Part shown: positions 44,934 through 53,919 of the stretch, in pieces
Layout of the letters: each line of letters begins with the position of its first letter
Numbering within the stretch: position 1 is the first letter of the stretch
From: CBDCEG01 sp965215775
GTDB lineage: Bacteria > Pseudomonadota > Gammaproteobacteria > Cardiobacteriales > Ostreibacteriaceae
Assembly: GCA_965215775.1 (NCBI GenBank)
Contig: CBDCEG010000019.1
Span: 62,001 to 126,000 of the forward strand
DNA: 64,000 nt
Reading direction: 5' to 3'
Notes under the pieces: model-generated
Database searches by the model: none
The model's input: only the letters and a program-made list of their open reading frames with translations
Told to the model about the DNA's origin: nothing
Program-made: the position numbers and the translations under genes

Positions 44934-46890
44934 ATGGGAAAAATTATAGGAATTGATTTAGGAACTACAAACTCTTGTGTTGCTATTATGGAAGGCGATA
45001 AAGTTCGCGTTATTGAAAACTCAGAAGGAGACAGAACAACTCCATCTGTAATTGCTTTTGCAGACGATAACGAAGTGCTTATTGGTCAACCAGCAAAAAG
45101 ACAAGCTGTTACAAATCCAGAAAATACAGTTTATGCAATAAAAAGATTAATCGGTAGAAGATTTAAAGAGAAAGAGGTTCAAAAAGATATAGAGCTTGTT
45201 CCTTATAAAATAATTGCTGCTGATAATGGTGATGCTTGGGTTGAAATTAAAGGTAAAAAAATGTCTCCACAAGAGCTTTCTGCCAAAATTCTTACCAAAA
45301 TGAAGAAAACAGCAGAAGACTATCTTGGTGAAACTGTTACAGAAGCAGTTATTACTGTTCCTGCATACTTTAATGATTCACAAAGACAAGCAACTAAAGA
45401 TGCTGGAAGAATTGCAGGCTTAGATGTAAAAAGAATTATTAATGAGGCCAACAGCAGCTGCCCTTTCTTATGGTTTGGATAAACTAAAAGGAAAAGATGC
45501 AAAAGTTGCAGTTTATGATTTAGGTGGTGGAACATTTGATGTTTCAATCATTGAAATCGCTGATGTTGATGGGGATTCACAAATAGAAGTTCTTTCAACT
45601 AATGGAGATACTTTTCTAGGTGGGGAAGATTTTGATAAAGCTGTAATTGATTATTTAGTTGATAGCTTTAAGAAAACTTCTGGAATGGATTTGACAAAAG
45701 ATCCAATCGCATTACAAAGACTAAAGGATGCTGCTGAAACTGCTAAAATAGAGCTTTCATCAAGACAGCAAACAGATGTTAATATTCCTTATATAACAGC
45801 TGATGCAACTGGTCCAAAACACTTAAATGTGGAAATAACTAGAGCTAAATTTGAAAGCTTGGTTGAAGGCTTAGTGCAACGCACTTTAACTCCTTGTGAA
45901 ATTGCACTAAAAGATGCAGATATCTCAAAAAGTGAAATAACCGATGTCATATTAGTTGGTGGGCAAACTAGAATGCCAATGGTTCAAAAAGCTGTTGAAG
46001 AGTTCTTTGGCAAAGCACCAAAAAGAGATGTAAACCCTGATGAAGCTGTTGCAATGGGAGCTGCAATTCAAGGTGGCGTTTTAGGTGGTGATGTTACTGA
46101 TGTTCTACTTTTAGATGTAACTCCTTTATCACTTGGAATTGAAGTTGAAGGTGGATTAATGCACAAATTAATTGACAAAAATACAACAATACCAACAAAA
46201 TCTGACCAAGTTTATTCAACAGCTGTTGATAATCAAACCGCTGTAACTATTCATGTTTTACAAGGGGAAAGAGATGTTGCAAAAGGTAATAAATCATTAG
46301 GTCAGTTTGACTTAAAAGATATTCCGCCTGCACCAAGAGGAGTTCCTCAAATTGAAGTTACATTTAATATTGATGCGAATGGTATTTTAAATGTTTCAGC
46401 TAAAGATAAAGGAACAGGTAAAGAGCAATCTATTCAAATCAAAGCATCTTCTGGACTTTCTGATGAAGAAGTTGATGCTATGATTAAAGATGCAGAAGCA
46501 AATGCAACAAAAGATAAAGAGTTTCAAGAGCTTATAACTGTTAAAAATCAAGCTAATACAATGATACATAGTATTGAAAAAACTTTGACAGATTCAGCTG
46601 ATAAATTTGATGACTCTGAAAAAACTGCAGTTGAAACTGCTGTTAAAGACTTAAAAGATGTTGTTGAAGGCGAAGATAAAGCTAAAATTGAAGAAAATCT
46701 TAAAAGCCTTGAAGAAGTTTTCTCTCCAATAGCACAGAAAATGTATGCGGAAACTCCAGAGCAAGCAGGAGAAGGGCAGGCAGAAGAACCTAAAGATGAT
46801 AATGTGGTTGATGCTGAATTTGAAGAAGTTAGTGAAGAAAAAACTAAAGAAAAGTCAGAAGAGAAATCAGATGATAAAGATGATAAGTAA
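44934..46890 (+). pseudogene. dnaK: DnaK (Hsp70) chaperone, interrupted by a one-base insertion
   Basis: Across the break the product is about 651 residues and unmistakable: KIIGIDLGTTNSCVAIMEGD at the start, VITVPAYFNDSQRQATKDAG, VAVYDLGGGTFDVSIIEIAD, VILVGGQTRMPMVQKAVEEF, LLLDVTPLSLGIEVEGGLMH and an acidic tail with NVVDAEFEEV. At 45446-45447 GAGGCC should read GAGCC to give RIINEPTAAALSYGLDK; as sequenced, frame 1 ends after FLWFG at 45480-45482 and an ATG at 45442 opens the rest. dnaK is rarely dispensable and the extra base is not in a long homopolymer. A ribosome-binding site (AAAGGTGAAA) precedes ATG 44934; an upstream GTG (44925) is less likely. Confidence 0.95.
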
Positions 46891-46960
46891 AAACTAATTA
46901 ATATTTTTATCAAATAAGTTTAAATGATTTAAATGTATAAAAATATAAGTTTAGTTAAAG

Positions 46961-46984
46961 AAAACCCCTCTAGTAGGGGTTTTT
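46961..46984 (+). terminator. Rho-independent terminator after dnaK
   Basis: AAAACCCCT, a five-base loop, AGGGGTTTT, then more T. A classic G+C-rich stem with T-run, standing out in this A+T-rich sequence. Confidence 0.85.
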
Positions 46985-47035
46985 GTGTAAGTGAAAAAAG
47001 ATAAAATATATAAAGATTAAGCAAAGTATTAGACC

Positions 47036-47070
47036 AACTATTAAATAAACTATTAAATAAACTATTAAAC
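47036..47070. repeat. 12-bp tandem repeat upstream of dnaJ
   Basis: Three consecutive units of AACTATTAAATA (the last ends in AAC) lie 14-48 bases before the dnaJ ATG, in its leader. Confidence 0.8.
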
Positions 47071-47083
47071 GAATATATAAAAC

Positions 47084-48211
47084 ATGAGTAAAAGAGACCT
47101 TTATGAAGTGCTTTCAATAAGCAAATCAGCAACAAAAGAAGAAATAAAAAAAGCCTACCGTAAATTAGCAATGAAATATCATCCAGATAGAAACCAAGGC
47201 GATGATACGGCAGCAGATAAGTTTAAAGAAGTAAAAGAAGCTTATGAAACATTAACAGACGAAAGCAAAAGGCAGTTATATGACCAATATGGTCATGATG
47301 GCTTGAGTGGTCAAGGTGCTGGTGGTTTTGGCGGCGGAGGTTCAGATTTAGATGATATTTTACAAGGTGCTTTTGGAGACTTTTTTGGCGGTGGCGGACG
47401 CGGTCAAGCTAGACATCAGCCACAAAGAGGAAATGATTTACTTTATAGACAAGTGGTTACTTTGGAAGAAGCAATCGCAGGAGTTAGTAAAACTATAGAG
47501 GTTCCAACAAAAGCAACTTGTGGAACTTGTTCAGGAACTGGAGCAAAAAAAGGAACTAGTAAAAAAACTTGTGGAACTTGCCACGGTCAAGGTCAAGTTC
47601 GTATGCAACAAGGATTTTTCTCAGTTCAACAAACCTGTCCAAACTGTAGAGGAGCAGGAGAAATTATAAAAGATCCTTGTTCAAGTTGTTATGGTCAAGG
47701 AAGAGTTGATAAAACCAAAAACTTATCAGTTAAAATTCCAGCAGGAGTTGATAATGGCGATAGAATTAGATTAACTGGAGAAGGAGAAGCTGGAGAAAAA
47801 GGCGCTCCATCAGGAGATTTATTTGTAGAAATCACAGTTAAAAAGCACAATGTATTTACAAGAGAAGGTAATGATTTGTATTGTGAAATGCCTTTATCTT
47901 TTGCAACAGCTGCACTTGGTGGAGAAATTGAAGTTCCAACTTTAACTGCAAAAGGAAATCTAAAAATACCAGCAGGAACACAAACTGGTAAAGTATTTAA
48001 AATATCAGGCAAAGGTGTAACTTCGGTTAGAAATAAACGAGTTGGTAATTTGCTAGTTAAAGTTATTCTTGAAACTCCTGTAAACCTTAACTCCAAACAA
48101 AAAGAATTGTTTAGTGAACTCCGAGAATCTCTTGGTAAAGCTGGTGGAAAACATAGCCCAAAAGAAAGCAGCTGGCTTGATGGAATAAAAGATTTTTTTG
48201 ATAAGTTTTGA
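47084..48211 (+). CDS. dnaJ: Chaperone DnaJ (Hsp40)
   Basis: 375 residues, canonical type I DnaJ. J domain: YEVLSISKSATKEEIKKAYR and the HPD motif in YHPDRNQGDD. The Gly-rich linker is GAGGFGGGGSDLDDILQG. The zinc centre has four CxxCxGxG repeats (CGTCSGTGAKKG, CGTCHGQGQV, CPNCRGAGEI, CSSCYGQGRV), followed by the C-terminal substrate-binding domains (VKIPAGVDNGDRIRLTGEGE). It stimulates DnaK ATPase and delivers clients. It has its own terminator and a leader with a 12-bp tandem repeat; no obvious Shine-Dalgarno. Confidence 0.97.
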   Translation: MSKRDLYEVLSISKSATKEEIKKAYRKLAMKYHPDRNQGDDTAADKFKEVKEAYETLTDESKRQLYDQYGHDGLSGQGAGGFGGGGSDLDDILQGAFGDFFGGGGRGQARHQPQRGNDLLYRQVVTLEEAIAGVSKTIEVPTKATCGTCSGTGAKKGTSKKTCGTCHGQGQVRMQQGFFSVQQTCPNCRGAGEIIKDPCSSCYGQGRVDKTKNLSVKIPAGVDNGDRIRLTGEGEAGEKGAPSGDLFVEITVKKHNVFTREGNDLYCEMPLSFATAALGGEIEVPTLTAKGNLKIPAGTQTGKVFKISGKGVTSVRNKRVGNLLVKVILETPVNLNSKQKELFSELRESLGKAGGKHSPKESSWLDGIKDFFDKF

Positions 48212-48240
48212 AAGCGATTGTGTGAAATTTATAAGTAACA

Positions 48241-48277
48241 AAAAAAGCCTCATATTTTAAAAAATGAGGTTTTTTTA
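48241..48277 (+). terminator. Rho-independent terminator after dnaJ
   Basis: AAAAAAGCCTCAT pairs with ATGAGGTTTTTTT around an A/T loop; the T-run follows directly. Confidence 0.8.
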
Positions 48278-48572
48278 TGCAAAGAGTGAAAAAATCTAAG
48301 ATAACTATAATTAACTTTTAGTAGTAATAATTTTAATTTCTTTAACATTATTACTTAATAAAGACTTATAATTGATATTTCTGAGGAAAAACTCTGGAAC
48401 CACCATTGTAATTTTTTTTAGTAAAACTATGTAGGTTTGGTAATTGTTGGCTCTTACACTAATTACAAGCCTAATTTCTTTCTTTGTTTATTTATAATAA
48501 ATACAAAAAATAAAAGATAATTTTATTAGAAAGAAATGATCTAAATTAATGTGTAAACAAAAAGAGGAAATT
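48278..48572. other. Intergenic region before the solitary LRR gene
   Basis: Together with the dnaJ terminator this makes a gap of about 360 bases. I see no gene or structured RNA in it. The last 25 bases hold the GAGGAAATT ribosome-binding site of the LRR gene. Confidence 0.5.
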
Positions 48573-49496
48573 ATGAAAAAACAAAATATGATAATGAAAA
48601 TAATAGGGCTTTGGCTAATTACTTTGATAGGTTTGAGTTCTGCAAATGCTAAAGAAATGCAACAAAGTGATGTAATAAATTTCCCTGATAAAAGCTTTGA
48701 AAAAGCTATTCGTGAGATAATTAATAAGCCTAAAGGAGATGTTTTGTATTCTGATGTTTCTAAAATTACTAAGATTGTGTTTAATGATAAAGATATCAAA
48801 TTAATTGAAGGGATTCAATATTTTAAATCTCTGAAAACTTTGAATTTGGGACATAATAAAATAACTGATATTTCTGCAATTAAAAATTTAATTAAGTTAG
48901 AGCGATTGGAGCTTTATTTTAATAAAATAACTGATATTTCGGCAGTTAATAGCCTAGTTAAATTGGAGGATTTAGTTTTAGATAAAAATAAAGTGATTGA
49001 TATTTCAGCAGTTAAGGGCTTAACTAATTTGGAGAATTTAAGCTTCTGGGATAACGAAATAACAGATATATCAGCTATTAAAAATTTAGTTAAGTTAAAA
49101 ATTTTAGAATTAAGTAATAATAAAATAACTGATATTTCTGTGCTTAAAAACTTGGTTAATTTAGAATACCTTTTTGTTGAGAGCAATGAAATAACTGATA
49201 TCTCAATAATAAAAAATCTAAAAAAAATAAAACGACTAGGTGTAGATAGTGATGAATATTATTTAGTTCTTAGTTCGTTACCAAATCTTAGTTTTCTTTC
49301 ATTTGAAAGAGGAAGCTTACTTGATACTGCAAATTATTCTAAGTTTAAAAATATAACTTTATCTATTTATTGGACAAACACTAGTGGGAAAGGGACTAGT
49401 AGGGAAATCAAGTTAGACAAGATAAAACATTTAGGTAAAGTAACTTTGGATGAAAAGTTTATAAATAAATACGCAGAACTGAAAAGAAATAACTAA
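48573..49496 (+). CDS. Secreted LRR protein 7 (solitary copy)
   Basis: 307 residues from ATG 48573, which has the array's ribosome-binding site and signal peptide (IGLWLITLIGLSSANAKEMQ); the frame is also open to 48549. Cap NFPDKSFEKAIREIINKPKG, about seven LRRs with more divergence from consensus than array members (KITDISAVNSLVKLEDLVLD, NEITDISAIKNLVKLKILEL), then the conserved C-terminal cap (KHLGKVTLDEKFINKYAELK). It sits 6.5 kb from the array, beyond cca-rlmE-grpE-dnaK-dnaJ, and looks like an older duplicate or the founder. Confidence 0.87.
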   Translation: MKKQNMIMKIIGLWLITLIGLSSANAKEMQQSDVINFPDKSFEKAIREIINKPKGDVLYSDVSKITKIVFNDKDIKLIEGIQYFKSLKTLNLGHNKITDISAIKNLIKLERLELYFNKITDISAVNSLVKLEDLVLDKNKVIDISAVKGLTNLENLSFWDNEITDISAIKNLVKLKILELSNNKITDISVLKNLVNLEYLFVESNEITDISIIKNLKKIKRLGVDSDEYYLVLSSLPNLSFLSFERGSLLDTANYSKFKNITLSIYWTNTSGKGTSREIKLDKIKHLGKVTLDEKFINKYAELKRNN

Positions 49497-49593
49497 CAAA
49501 AATAGTTTTGGGTTTAGCAAAATAGAATCTAGTTAAAGAATATGTTACAATTGGTGTGAATTTAACTAATTAAAGATTAAAAGGAGAAATATC

Positions 49594-51141
49594 ATGTCAA
49601 AAAATATAAAGAAACTTGTATTAATTATAGGATTGTTGTTTATTGGCTCAATTCTTTGGTCAATAGATGTTCCACAAGGGTTAGCGAACTTAAAAGAAGT
49701 AAAAACTGCATCAGCTCCAAACTGTGCATTAATTGAAAAAATAGAGATAAATAAAAAGAAAATAAGCGACTGTGAGAAAGCAGTCAAAAAAATAACCAAA
49801 TTTGAAAGTACAAAAGCTTGGCATTTGTTTATTATATTTTTTATTGCAATATTAGCAATTATAATTGGTGCAGTAGCTGCATTGCCAGCATCAATTTTGG
49901 CGATGGTAACCGCTGTTTTAACAGGCACACTTACAACTGGAGAAGCTTATTCAGGCTTTGGTAAAGGCTTTATATTACTGATTTTGGTAGCGTTTTTAGT
50001 TGCAAATGCAGTTATTAAATCTGGTTTGGGTAAAAGGATTGCATTAATGATAATAGCAACTTTTGGGAAATCTACACTTGGGCTTGGTTATTCTATGTTT
50101 TTCACAGATTTATTAATATCTCCAGCTTTCCCAAGTAATACTGCAAGATCAGGTGTTTTGTATCCATTAACTCTCTCACTAGCTAGAAGTGCTGGCTCTA
50201 AAACTGAAGACGGAACACATAAAAAGCTTGGTAATTATTTGATGATGAATACTATGGCTGGTCTTTCAATATCTTCTGCACTGTGGGTGACTGCAATGGC
50301 AGCCAATCCTGTTGGAACTGCACTTGCTGCTGATTTTGACATAGATATTAATTTTACAACTTGGCTTATGGCATCAATTGTTCCTTGTTTGGTTGCTGCA
50401 ATATTTTTACCTTGGGTGCTTCTAAAAGTGATAAAGCCAGAGGTTACAAAAACTCCAGAAGCTCCTAAAAAAGCAAAAGAAGAGCTAGCAAAAATGGGTG
50501 GTTTATCAGTTCAAGAATTAATAACTTTGGGAACTTTTCTTATTATGGTTGTTTTATGGTCTTTATCAGGAAGCAAGTCTGAATCATTAAAATGGGTTCC
50601 AAGTAAAGAAATAACTGCTTTTGCAGGTCTTGCGATTGTTATGATAACAGGTGTGTTTAAGCCTGAAGATATGAAAGAGCAGGGTGGTGCATTATCAACA
50701 TTCATTTGGTTTGCTGTTTTATATACTATGTCTAGTTCTTTAAATCAATTTGGTTTTATGACTTGGTTAGGTGATTTGATTTCAGCACCTCTTGAGGGAA
50801 TGAACTGGGTGGCAGTTTATATCATTCTTATGTTATCTTATGTTCTTATTCATTATTTCTTTGTTTCTCAAACTGCACAAATGTTAGCTTTATATTCAGT
50901 ATTCTTGGGTGTAGGTCTTAATGCTGGAGTTCCTGGAACTATGCTTGCTTTAATGCTTTTGTTTGCAACAAACTTCTTTTCTGTAATAACTCCACAAGGA
51001 AGCTCTGCTAATGTTTTATCTGCTGGAAGTGGCTATTTAACTTCTGGAGAGGTTTATAAATATGGGGCTGTAATTACATTTAGTAACTTATTTATATTCT
51101 TAGTTATTGGAACTCCTTGGGTTATGTTGGTTACAAAGTAA
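49594..51141 (+). CDS. DASS (SLC13)-family dicarboxylate/anion transporter
   Basis: 515 residues, polytopic inner-membrane protein with roughly 12 hydrophobic segments. DASS features are visible: FFTDLLISPAFPSNTARSGV and, near the C-terminus, SVITPQGSSANVLSAGSGYL, corresponding to the two SNT-type substrate/Na+ clamshell motifs. The sequence resembles the 2-oxoglutarate/malate translocator (SodiT1/CitT/YflS) branch rather than NadC. The extra N-terminal segment (residues about 25-65, with two Cys) lies outside the conserved core. Substrate probably a C4/C5 dicarboxylate, which would feed the glutamate/2-oxoglutarate chemistry of gdhB. Good ribosome-binding site (AAAGGAGAAA). Confidence 0.85.
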   Translation: MSKNIKKLVLIIGLLFIGSILWSIDVPQGLANLKEVKTASAPNCALIEKIEINKKKISDCEKAVKKITKFESTKAWHLFIIFFIAILAIIIGAVAALPASILAMVTAVLTGTLTTGEAYSGFGKGFILLILVAFLVANAVIKSGLGKRIALMIIATFGKSTLGLGYSMFFTDLLISPAFPSNTARSGVLYPLTLSLARSAGSKTEDGTHKKLGNYLMMNTMAGLSISSALWVTAMAANPVGTALAADFDIDINFTTWLMASIVPCLVAAIFLPWVLLKVIKPEVTKTPEAPKKAKEELAKMGGLSVQELITLGTFLIMVVLWSLSGSKSESLKWVPSKEITAFAGLAIVMITGVFKPEDMKEQGGALSTFIWFAVLYTMSSSLNQFGFMTWLGDLISAPLEGMNWVAVYIILMLSYVLIHYFFVSQTAQMLALYSVFLGVGLNAGVPGTMLALMLLFATNFFSVITPQGSSANVLSAGSGYLTSGEVYKYGAVITFSNLFIFLVIGTPWVMLVTK

Positions 51142-51145
51142 AAAT

Positions 51146-51430
51146 ATGACAGAAAATACAGAAAATATTGAACAAGAGTCACTAATTAAATTTCCAGAAA
51201 AGTTTCCAATAAAAGCTTTTGGTCTTAGTGATTCTTTGTTTGAGCAAGAGATAAAATGTATAATAAATGAGTTTGTTGATAAAAAAGATATTCTTGATTT
51301 TAAAATAAATAAAAGCTCAAAAGGAAAATATAGTGCAATAACCATTATGATTATGGCTAGAGATCAGTGTCAATTGGATAGTATTTATATGAAAATGACA
51401 TCTTCAGAATTGGTAACAATGGCTTTGTAA
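51146..51430 (+). CDS. ybeD: YbeD/DUF493 family protein
   Basis: 94 residues from ATG 51146 (the frame is open further upstream inside the transporter gene, but this ATG gives the normal family length). The core FPIKAFGLSDSLFEQEIKCI and KGKYSAITIMIMARDQCQLD matches DUF493. Its position directly upstream of lipB, 20 bases apart, is the standard gammaproteobacterial arrangement and is the best support. The small ferredoxin-like fold is thought to regulate lipoate synthesis, but its role is not established. Confidence 0.9.
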   Translation: MTENTENIEQESLIKFPEKFPIKAFGLSDSLFEQEIKCIINEFVDKKDILDFKINKSSKGKYSAITIMIMARDQCQLDSIYMKMTSSELVTMAL

Positions 51431-51450
51431 CTGTTTGTAAAACATTATTT

Positions 51451-52089
51451 ATGCAGCAAAAAATATTAGTAAAAAATATTGGGATAACTAATTATGAAGA
51501 AGTTTTTGCTAATATGAAAAACTTCACTGAAAGTAGAAATGAAACTAACCTTGATGAAATATGGGTTACTCAACATAATCCTGTATTTACACAGGGGCAA
51601 GCTGGTAAAAAAGAGCATATCTTAACAAAAACTGATATTCCAATAGTTCAATCAAATCGTGGTGGGCAAGTTACTTATCATGGAATAGGACAGGTTGTTA
51701 TCTACCCTTTGATTAATATTAGAAGAAGAAATATTGGAGTTAGGCAAATGGTTACTTTGCTTGAAAATACAGTTGTTGAGTTTTTGAAAAATAATAAGAT
51801 ATTAGCCCAAGCTGATCCAAAAGCACCTGGTGTTTATGTAGATGGTGAGAAAATTGCAGCTCTTGGGCTTAGGGTTAGAAAGGGTTGCGTTTATCATGGG
51901 TTAGCTTTGAATGTTAATTTGGACTTAGCACCTTTTAACTTTATAAACCCTTGTGGTTATGCTGGTATGAAAGTTACAAGCTTAGAAAAGCTAGGTTTGG
52001 ATTTGCCTTGTGAATTTGTAGAAAACAAATTAGTTGAATTACTTATTAATAATTTAAACCAAATAACTAAAGTTACTAAAACAATATAA
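51451..52089 (+). CDS. lipB: Octanoyl-ACP:protein octanoyltransferase
   Basis: 212 residues, usual LipB length. Signature RGGQVTYHGIGQVVIYPLIN, EIWVTQHNPVFTQGQAGKKE, KIAALGLRVRKGCVYHGLAL (catalytic Lys region) and NPCGYAGMKVTSLEKLGLDL containing the catalytic Cys. LipB moves octanoate from ACP to E2/GcvH proteins, the first step of lipoylation. lipA, which normally follows in other genomes, is not present: the next gene is on the opposite strand. Confidence 0.95.
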   Translation: MQQKILVKNIGITNYEEVFANMKNFTESRNETNLDEIWVTQHNPVFTQGQAGKKEHILTKTDIPIVQSNRGGQVTYHGIGQVVIYPLINIRRRNIGVRQMVTLLENTVVEFLKNNKILAQADPKAPGVYVDGEKIAALGLRVRKGCVYHGLALNVNLDLAPFNFINPCGYAGMKVTSLEKLGLDLPCEFVENKLVELLINNLNQITKVTKTI

Positions 52090-52163
52090 GTTTTTTTTGC
52101 TTATGAATGTAAAATTTCATACAAATAAATATAAATCAATCAATATAAACAAATCAATACTAT

Positions 52164-52763
52164 TTAATTCTCGTTTATAACAATTCTTGCAGCTGTGTAT
52201 TCAATTAGAGTTTCTTTTACCAAAATAACTTCTGAAAAATCAACCAAAATTTCAGAGTGAATGCATTCCAAATATTGAAGATTTTTATTTTCTAATTTAA
52301 GTAAATTTAAGGCAGAATTTATTGCTCCACTATCATCATAGTTATATTTTAGCTTTAGCTTATATTTAGGAGTTATTGTAATTATTTTTGAATTTGTGAT
52401 AACTGAATTTGCTGCTTGCCCATAAGCCCTAACCAGACCGCCAACACCAAGCTTTGTTCCACCAAAAAACCTAGTTATAATAATTAAAGTGTAAAATAAT
52501 TCATTACCTAATATTGGTGCAAGTATTGGTTTGCCTGCAGAACCTGTTGGCTCACCATCATCGTAAAATTTAGTTTTGTCAGATAATCTATAGGCATAAC
52601 AATGATGGTTGGCTTTTTTATCATAAACACTTAGAATTTTTTGCTTAATATCATCTTCATCAGTGATTGGGAAAATTGAAGCTATAAATCTTGAGCCTTT
52701 GACCTTCTCTATTTCAAATTTATTAGAAACTAGAACTGTTTTATAAGGTTTTTCCTCAAACAT
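52164..52763 (-). CDS. yigZ: YigZ/IMPACT family protein
   Basis: 199 residues matching the UPF0029/IMPACT family. The diagnostic stretch HHCYAYRLSDKTKFYDDGEP, TGSAGKPILAPI and GGTKLGVGGLVRAYGQAANS is complete, followed by the C-terminal DUF1949 ferredoxin-like domain (YKLKLKYNYDDSGAINSALN). Function is uncertain; homologues are proposed to affect translation. It converges with lipB and lies downstream of mraY on the same strand, 64 bases away. Confidence 0.9.
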   Translation of the reverse strand: MFEEKPYKTVLVSNKFEIEKVKGSRFIASIFPITDEDDIKQKILSVYDKKANHHCYAYRLSDKTKFYDDGEPTGSAGKPILAPILGNELFYTLIIITRFFGGTKLGVGGLVRAYGQAANSVITNSKIITITPKYKLKLKYNYDDSGAINSALNLLKLENKNLQYLECIHSEILVDFSEVILVKETLIEYTAARIVINEN

Positions 52764-52827
52764 ATTTGTAAATGACTCTATGACTATTTTCTAATTATTT
52801 GAATTATACTTGAGTGCTATTTGAATA

Positions 52828-53910
52828 TTATCTAATTTTTAACAAAGATAAACCAATCAAAACAAGTAAAACAGTTATAATCCAAAACCTAACAGTAACT
52901 CTAGCCTCAGGCCAACCTTTTAATTCAAAGTGATGATGAATTGGAGCCATTTTGAAAATTCTTTTGCCAGTCATTTTGTATGATGCAACTTGTAAAATAA
53001 CAGAAACAGTTTCTAAAACAAAAATTCCACCCATAATAGCAAGAACAAATTCTTGATGGATAATTACAGCTATAACACCAAGTAATCCACCCAAAGCAAG
53101 TGCGCCAACATCTCCCATAAATACTAAAGCTGGGTGAGTGTTAAACCATAAAAAACCAAGCCCAGCACCAGCAATAGAGGCACAGACAATAGTAACTTCT
53201 CCAGCACCTTTGATAAAAGGAGTATTTAAATATTCCGCAAGATTAAAATGTCCAGAAACATAAGCATAAACACCAAGACCAACAGCAACTAAAACAGTAG
53301 GTAAAATAGCCAAACCATCAAGCCCATCAGTCAGATTAACCGCATTACTTGCTCCTGTTAAAACTATAAAAACCCAAAAAATAAAGAATATCCCCAAAGG
53401 GATAGCCCAGTTTTTGAATACTGGAAATAATAAACTTGTATCAATTGGGTCTTTTGCAATGAAATATAACCAAAGCCCAGCAATTACTCCAACTGCAGTT
53501 TGAAGCATGTATTTTTCTTTTGCTTTAAGCCCTTGAGATTGTTTTTTAACTAATTTTCTATAATCATCAATAAAGCCAACATAACCAAAACCAATAGTCA
53601 CAAAAATACAAATCCAAATGTAAGCAACAGTCAAATTAGCCCATAAAAGAGTTGAAATAATAATTGCCATCAGAATAAGCACACCGCCCATTGTTGGTGT
53701 GCCTTGTTTTGCTAAATGTGATTTTGGACCATCGTCTCTAACAAATTGTCCCATTTGTTTGAATTGCAACATTCTTATCATTTTAGGACCAAGCATAATT
53801 GAAATTAAAAATGCAGTTAATGCAGCCAATATTGCTCTTAGAGTTGTATAAGAAAGTGCGTTTAATGAACTGAACTGGTCAACTAGTAATTGTGATAAAT
53901 GATATAACAC
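52828..53910 (-). CDS. mraY: Phospho-N-acetylmuramoyl-pentapeptide transferase
   Basis: 360 residues, exactly the E. coli length, with about ten transmembrane helices. Family motifs: KQGTPTMGGVLIL, the Asp pair in GFIDDYRKLVKKQSQGLKAK, NAVNLTDGLDGLAILPTVLV, FMGDVGALALGGLLGVIAV and the terminal APIHHHFELKGWPEARVTVR. It forms lipid I at the inner membrane. It is the last visible gene of the division cluster; murD, ftsW, murG and others that usually follow are absent downstream. Confidence 0.97.
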   Translation of the reverse strand: MLYHLSQLLVDQFSSLNALSYTTLRAILAALTAFLISIMLGPKMIRMLQFKQMGQFVRDDGPKSHLAKQGTPTMGGVLILMAIIISTLLWANLTVAYIWICIFVTIGFGYVGFIDDYRKLVKKQSQGLKAKEKYMLQTAVGVIAGLWLYFIAKDPIDTSLLFPVFKNWAIPLGIFFIFWVFIVLTGASNAVNLTDGLDGLAILPTVLVAVGLGVYAYVSGHFNLAEYLNTPFIKGAGEVTIVCASIAGAGLGFLWFNTHPALVFMGDVGALALGGLLGVIAVIIHQEFVLAIMGGIFVLETVSVILQVASYKMTGKRIFKMAPIHHHFELKGWPEARVTVRFWIITVLLVLIGLSLLKIR

Positions 53911-53919
53911 TTTTTGCCT

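Noticed and set aside
45440..45485. Programmed ribosomal frameshift in dnaK
   Set aside because: There is no slippery heptamer, no stimulatory structure and no precedent for dnaK. An extra base is the simpler explanation.
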